NCBI GenBank assembly: GCA_966186435.1
Contig: CBIFWW010000095.1
Span: 1 to 13,124 of the forward strand
DNA from: CBIFWW01 sp966186435
Lineage (GTDB): Bacteria; Pseudomonadota; Gammaproteobacteria; Enterobacterales; Enterobacteriaceae
Direction: 5' to 3'
Length of the DNA stretch: 13,124 bases
A program made the position numbers and the translations under genes. The notes below the pieces were generated by a model. The model was given only the letters and a program-made list of their open reading frames with translations, made no database searches and was not told the DNA's origin. Shown here in pieces: positions 12,216 to 13,124 of this stretch (the stretch's first letter is position 1; every line of letters begins with the position of its first letter).

Positions 12216-12869
12216 TTATTCTGTTTTAGCTGTATTTAATACTTGGCGCATATTCACATAAATGCCATTAGTCACATTATCAGCCAGGCGGACTACATGG
12301 TAGATCACCTGCTTATTATGAGTCTTTATTTTGCGTTTGATATTACCCTTGTGGGAAGAGACTGTCTTAGCCTTGATGTTCATTTGGCCGGAGATCTCTA
12401 TAGTATCTTGGCCAGACATCCACATGCGCAACATACTCGACTCAGTATGGCTTAATGAAAGCGTGGGTAATTTAATGGCGGTAGAAAGAGGATTTTTATT
12501 TTTGATTAAATATTCGCCAAGCAAGTGATCCAAGGTTTCAGGGGTAATGGACTTGGAGCTTATTAATAAATTATCACGAACTAACAAGTATTCGTCGAAG
12601 TGAATATTAGCTATGGCCATAAATACAATAAATAATGTTCGAGGATTCTGATTGATTATTTGTTTTATCTTAAGACTATTTTGCTGATCGTGAATAAAGC
12701 AGTCCTCATTGATAAACACCACGTCAGGCTGATGTTCGATAAAGGCAGAGGATAAGGCGTCGGTGGTCTCCAGAGCATGGATCTGCCGTCGCTTCACTCC
12801 CCGGCTGAGTAAGTATCCCGTAAGCCCCAAGCGGGTATAACTGCATAAGTCCATAATAATCGTTGACAT
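12216..12869 (-). CDS. rcsA: Transcriptional activator of capsule synthesis RcsA
   Basis: Auxiliary regulator that forms a heterodimer with phosphorylated RcsB and activates colanic-acid/capsule genes at RcsAB boxes. 217 residues. N-terminus MSTIIMDLCSYTRLGLTGYL, the VVFINEDCFIHD stretch and IFVMAIAN-like core (LFIVFMAIANIHFDEYLLV) match E. coli RcsA. The C-terminal LuxR-type helix-turn-helix spans about 135-200, including IKAKTVSSHKGNIKRKIKTH. Compared with E. coli the protein runs nine residues past VNMR (QVLNTAKTE). GAGGG lies 6 nt before the ATG. The gene is visibly more AT-rich than its neighbours, in keeping with known H-NS silencing and DsrA-dependent relief of E. coli rcsA. RcsA is a known Lon substrate. 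Confidence 0.96.
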   Translation of the reverse strand: MSTIIMDLCSYTRLGLTGYLLSRGVKRRQIHALETTDALSSAFIEHQPDVVFINEDCFIHDQQNSLKIKQIINQNPRTLFIVFMAIANIHFDEYLLVRDNLLISSKSITPETLDHLLGEYLIKNKNPLSTAIKLPTLSLSHTESSMLRMWMSGQDTIEISGQMNIKAKTVSSHKGNIKRKIKTHNKQVIYHVVRLADNVTNGIYVNMRQVLNTAKTE

Positions 12870-13124
12870 TCGATACCCTCAAAAAATGATGCCATCCGTG
12901 TTAACAACGGCAGTTGGATAATGAAATATCCATAGTTAATTTATATACTTCAGTCTTCTGATTACTCAGGAAATCCTTTTTCAGGCAAAGGGCGATATCA
13001 AATTAATATCTCCCTGAATATATCTGTAAGGAAATTTTCAGGTTATTTCATGCGCGTTTACTATCCCGTAAAACTTCCTATAATTTGCCAAGAAAATTCT
13101 TAAAGTAAAGTAAATGTTGTAATG
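12870..13124 (-). promoter_or_regulatory. AT-rich upstream region of rcsA
   Basis: No gene is visible in these 255 bp. The stretch is rich in A/T runs, as expected for an H-NS-silenced promoter. It contains an RcsAB-like box at the far end and a GATAT / ATATC inverted repeat around 12993-13009. No consensus -10/-35 pair stands out; GATAGT (13065-13060, minus) is a possible -10 downstream of the box. Confidence 0.5.
13089..13102 (-). promoter_or_regulatory. RcsAB-box-like site upstream of rcsA
   Basis: On the minus strand TAAGAATTTTCTTG agrees with TAAGAATATTCCTA at 11 of 14 positions. It is about 220 bp before the rcsA ATG. E. coli rcsA is autoregulated through such a box upstream of its promoter, so position and sequence agree. 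Its first ten bases, TAAGAATTTT, are identical to the box beside dsrA. Confidence 0.65.

Noticed and set aside
1..13124. A previously undescribed multi-gene system
   Set aside because: Every protein gene matches a known enterobacterial family in conserved order. Novelty, if any, lies in regulatory DNA and RNA, reported separately.

Overview
The window looks like chromosomal core DNA from a member of the Enterobacteriaceae that is related to, but clearly not, Escherichia coli. Read right to left, the order rcsA, dsrB, yodD, dsrA, yedP, dgcQ, yodC, yedI, yedA, vsr, dcm, yedJ, drpB, porin (yedS position) is the E. coli K-12 order as I recall it. The proteins match their E. coli counterparts over full length but with many substitutions. 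What differs from E. coli is the left end: a murQ-murP pair for N-acetylmuramic acid use sits beyond the porin, at a locus where E. coli does not carry it. No databases could be searched; identities rest on recognised protein and RNA sequences plus synteny.

Layout. Positions 1-1927 hold the 3' part of murQ and complete murP, co-directional and 2 bp apart. A strong bidirectional terminator (1943-1971) separates them from a convergent OmpC/OmpN/OmpS-type porin (1983-3095, minus). The 490-bp gap after the porin is not empty. It holds two palindromes with repeated half-sites in the porin leader, a promoter-plus-terminator pair that could define a ~70-nt small RNA on the minus strand, and a near-consensus CRP site in front of drpB. 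Then come drpB, yedJ, dcm and vsr on the plus strand: a division-associated membrane protein, an HD hydrolase, the CCWGG cytosine methylase and its T:G mismatch endonuclease. vsr converges on yedA, an EamA exporter. yedI, yodC and dgcQ follow on the plus strand, dgcQ encoding a membrane diguanylate cyclase. dgcQ converges on yedP, a HAD phosphatase. The right end carries the DsrA small RNA, yodD, dsrB and rcsA.

The right end reads as a connected stress/envelope regulatory cluster. DsrA is known to raise RpoS translation and to lower H-NS, which silences rcsA. Here yodD and dsrB diverge from promoters with sigma-S-type -10 elements. RcsAB-box-like sequences lie upstream of rcsA and also, as two direct copies 33 bp apart, immediately upstream of the dsrA promoter. 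That arrangement suggests an Rcs-to-DsrA-to-RcsA loop, which is an inference.

I found no phage, insertion sequence, CRISPR array, tRNA or rRNA, and no unknown multi-gene system. The points most worth a second look are the putative RcsAB control of dsrA, the in-frame dcm/vsr junction with a TTG start, the possible porin-linked small RNA, and the repeat-rich porin leader.
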